64,000 nt of DNA. Source: Allodiplogaster sudhausi. Lineage: Eukaryota > Nematoda > Chromadorea > Rhabditida > Diplogasteridae. The position numbers and the translations under genes are program-made. The stretch spans positions 7,194,501 through 7,258,500 of the forward strand of contig CALZFC010000001.1 of assembly GCA_945643635.1 (NCBI GenBank), read 5' to 3'. Shown one piece after another: positions 61,168 to 64,000 of the stretch. Numbering within the stretch: position 1 is the stretch's first letter; every line of letters begins with the position of its first letter. The notes beneath the pieces were generated by a model. The model searched no databases and was not told where the DNA came from. It was given only the letters and a program-made list of their open reading frames with translations.

Positions 61168-61592
61168 CGGATGAATACTACGTAATCTTTCCCATGAGCA
61201 TGAACACCTTGACTATGAAATAATATCTTTCCTGCAGCGGGTGGCCACATGTCATGTGTAGGTTTATGAACTAGCGGAGCTATGGGAGGACCTGGTTTCA
61301 GTATCTTTGCCCATTATCTCCCTTGGAGTCTCCGCTATGTCCTAGCATTGGTTTTGTTTAATTAGGGTTCACACAAAAGCGCGCAAAAGGGTTTGCCCGC
61401 GAGCGACTCCGAACCTGGGTCGGTATAGGATATCTGCGTTCGATGAAAATGTACCAAAAAGCCACAAAATAATTCATATCTCGAATATCCGGATGAATAC
61501 TACGTAATCTTTCCCATGAGCATGAACACCTTGACTATGAAATAATATCTTTCCTGCAGCGGGTGGCCACATGTCATGTGTAGGTTTATAAA
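61168..61592. repeat. 103-bp direct repeat flanking a 220-bp right-arm-only insert
   Basis: 61168-61270 and 61491-61592 are nearly identical (ggatgaatactacgtaatct to catgtgtaggtttat). The left arm has a single copy (about 54318-54425). The 220 bp between them (gaactagcggagctatggg start) has no counterpart in the window. Confidence 0.88.
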
Positions 61593-62716
61593 TATCAATT
61601 AACTGAAGCGCCAATTACTACTTTTGAGAGCACCCTACAGGAAACTGTGGGTGTGGGTGTAATGAAGAAGATTATAGTACTATGATTTAGTTTCTGCAAC
61701 CAATCATCGACAATTGTGAACGTTTCATCTGCAAATGTAATCGCATACATATCTCTCTCTCTCTTATCCAATATTAAAACACATCCAATCGAATTCAACA
61801 TGAATTTGCGAGGTGAAATTAAATCGGAAGCAGACGCGTTGGTCAAATGCCAAAATCTTGTTGGCTGCAAGCATGTACAGTAGCTTTTGATTAGCATTTC
61901 CAGTCTCTTCCTTAAAATTAGCTGCAGACATTGATATATGCACATAGGACTTATCCACCGCAATCCTGTTGCTCATTTCCTCCCATCAAGTTTTTTCAAG
62001 TTGCAATGAAATCTGATCCGGATGATCTCCAGCAGTTTACGATGTGTATATACATATTGCCCGCAGAATCTGAAACTATGGTTGATGCCTACGTTGGTCT
62101 TCTCGAGATGAGCCGATTAAATATGCTTTCTCACTTTTTGGCAAGTTTGCCAATGTAAACACGTGAATTAGCACCTTGTATGCAAATCTTTCCTGTTGTT
62201 TTTCATCTCTTATTATTCTTGGAATATCTATCTACACGCAAAGTACGAGAAAAGGTCAGAGAAGAAAGGGGAGAGTAAGAGAAAGTGAGCACAGAGGGAG
62301 AGATGATGAGGGAGAGATGGAGGGTGAGAGAGAGGCGGGGGAAGACGGGGGATGACGTTGCATCGACAGGATTTGTGCTGCAAATTACGCTTTAATCCCG
62401 CACCGACATTTAACTGAATTATAATTTTGGGTGCAGACTGTCACCCACACTGGCAAGAAGACACTTGGCCTCATACCACGTATTTCATACTACGAACGTT
62501 CATCCATTAAATGATGCATTCGATCAACGATCTCCCTTCATCTTTCGGATTCTTTGCCCTCCTCTTTGCGGATTCTCCGTATTGATATTCAAATAAAATC
62601 ATGTGAATTTGCCTCAAAATACTTTTATCTACGACTTTCTTATATATAAAGTGAGGGCCAGGGTACGGTAAGTGGTTGGAGGGGTACGGTAGGAGAGGGG
62701 CGGGTAGGCCGCCGAG

Positions 62717-62810
62717 TCACTTGGCGTCCTTGTCGGGGGCGGACGCGTCGACCGGCTTCTTCACGACGCTCACCGCGCTGCTCGTGTTTTGCATCAGCGA
62801 CTTGGGCACC
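62717..62810 (-). pseudogene. MSP-domain gene last exon, right-arm copy
   Basis: Reverse-strand copy of the last MSP exon (VPKSLMQ, VSVVKKPVDASAPDKDAK) with its acceptor and stop. One change, Asn to Lys, falls in the intron-side frame upstream. The two preceding exons were removed with the 0.7-kb segment, and the MSP exon 4 copy at about 63301-63319 is again cut by the transposon, so this copy cannot make the protein. Confidence 0.85.
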
Positions 62811-64000
62811 TGAACATGACATGGAGCTTGTGTCTCAAAATAAAGAAAACGCCTACAGTATTCCTGAGCCTATATTTGGACTCCTGTCAAAAGCAATCTA
62901 ATGACATACATATGTACTGTATCCCGTGCAATTGGCTACGATAGGTATGGAGGAAATTACTGTATCCTGAGTCAGAAGAAAGCATTATGTGTAAGTTTTC
63001 ATCAAAATCAAGTGGCATGTGCACAGCGTCACAGGGCCTGGTGCTATCCTAGTTGTGAGGGGCATAATTTTTCGTTGTCTATTTTGAACTGATTTATTTA
63101 TTTCCACGGAGGAAAGAAAACAGGAAAAAAGAAATTGAAAAATGGCTTTCTTTTCACATTCAAATACTTGGACTAGTCGCTTCGACAATCCATTCATTTT
63201 AACTTTAGTCATTCTTCCTTCTCCATCCTTCGCCACGCCCACTCGTCCTTTTTCCATTTGTTTCACCGTCCAGCTTCTTGCCAAATATCCGCAACAACCT
63301 TACCGGGACACGTCGGTTCTGGGGGGTATGAGGGAAGCGCAGCGCCAATAAGCGCAGCGCTAAAAAGCGCAGCGCCAAATAAGCGCAATACCAATAAGCG
63401 CAGCGCCCAAAACCAGAAGCGTAGAATAAGGTTATTTTCGAGAGTATTATTCATTTTCATATACAATGACAATACAGATTATAAATGAAAAATATTTTCA
63501 TTAACATTTATTTATTCGCATCTTCGGTCTAGTTGAAAAATCTGCTGGTGACCTCTCACAGAAAATAATTTATCAATAATATATGCAACATTGCTCTCCC
63601 TGCATTACACATGAACTTTTCAAAAGAGAATAACAAAAGAAGGATGTTCTCAGTCCACTAGTGGAGCTCATAATGTTTACATTATCAAAGAGATAAGAGT
63701 GATAAGTAAGCGACGGAATTACAGAAAGTCTCTGTGATATTGCACATTACATACATCCCACCCAATATTTCAGACACGTATGTGAACTCGATTAATAAGA
63801 TTAATTTAAATAATGTATTTGACTTTTAGAACTAAGGACTCTATAAATTGACCACCAGATTGAATAGAAAAAACCATCAAAAGCGTATAGATTGAATAGA
63901 AAAAGCCAACAAAACCATAAAAATCAAATATACCGTATTTTCTCAAAAGAGATTTGTAGATCAGCTTCAATGGAGTCATCACCGAAATATCCGTTTTACA

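Larger units (their letters stand above)
58874..64000. repeat. Large inverted duplication, right arm (runs off the window)
   Basis: Reverse complement of the left arm from 58318 back to about 51224. It lacks the 1.6-kb and 0.7-kb left-arm segments and has an extra insertion (about 61270-61490) bordered by a 103-bp direct repeat. At 63311-63330 it shows the same junction between MSP exon 4 and the hAT-like element, so the element was already present when the duplication formed. Confidence 0.95.

Noticed and set aside
51224..64000. Whole-genome-amplification chimera as the sole explanation for the inverted arms
   Set aside because: Arms differ by substitutions and indels up to 1.6 kb, which a recent in-vitro fold-back would not produce. 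A haplotype misjoin is not excluded.

Overview
This is nuclear DNA from a multicellular eukaryote, almost certainly a nematode. Genes are split into many short exons (about 50-650 bp). Two tandem genes match the nematode-typical transthyretin-like (TTL) secreted family, there is an MSP-domain gene, and one gene encodes a long series of peritrophin-type chitin-binding modules like those of nematode eggshell and cuticle proteins. The species cannot be named from the sequence. Intergenic and intronic DNA is rich in GA/CT microsatellites and in DNA-transposon debris. No rRNA, complete tRNA, operon with Shine-Dalgarno sites, or CRISPR array was seen.

Layout. 0.9-6.2 kb (minus): a 16-exon 4-coumarate:CoA-ligase-like acyl-CoA synthetase with all core adenylation motifs but a 7-nt frameshifting deletion in exon 3. 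Two further, independently broken copies of its 5' end lie at 6.9-7.8 and 9.5 kb. 10.2-11.6 kb (minus): exons of an unrecognised gene. 12.8-15.8 kb: two back-to-back foldback DNA transposons with TA target duplications. 17.1-19.8 kb (minus): a well-resolved seven-exon gene for a 573-residue Q/P/S/H-rich protein. 20.9-22.25 kb: a pyrimidine minisatellite. 22.4-30.2 kb: a direct tandem duplication of a TTL gene; the first copy is interrupted by a complete PIF/Harbinger transposon (Myb-like gene plus DDE transposase) and the second copy preserves the empty target site. 31.1-40.9 kb (minus): a chitin-binding gene of about 26 exons.

43.0-46.2 kb (plus): a multi-pass membrane metallophosphoesterase (TMPPE-like). 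47.5-48.8 kb (plus): an aldo-keto reductase that has lost its central catalytic region and carries a tRNA-related SINE head at its 3' end. 49.6-53.2 kb (plus): an MSP-domain gene split by a hAT-like element within an exon. 51.2-64.0 kb: a very large inverted duplication (arms of at least 5-7 kb around a spacer of about 0.55 kb) that carries a second, deleted copy of the MSP gene tail and runs off the window end.

The genes do not form one pathway. The common theme is local duplication followed by decay: acyl-CoA ligase 5' ends, TTL genes, MSP gene and AKR all show duplication, deletion or transposon interruption. Exon joins were deduced by eye from conserved motifs, reading phase and splice sites. 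Exon edges given are firm for the TTL, transposase, Q-rich, metallophosphoesterase and MSP genes and approximate elsewhere.
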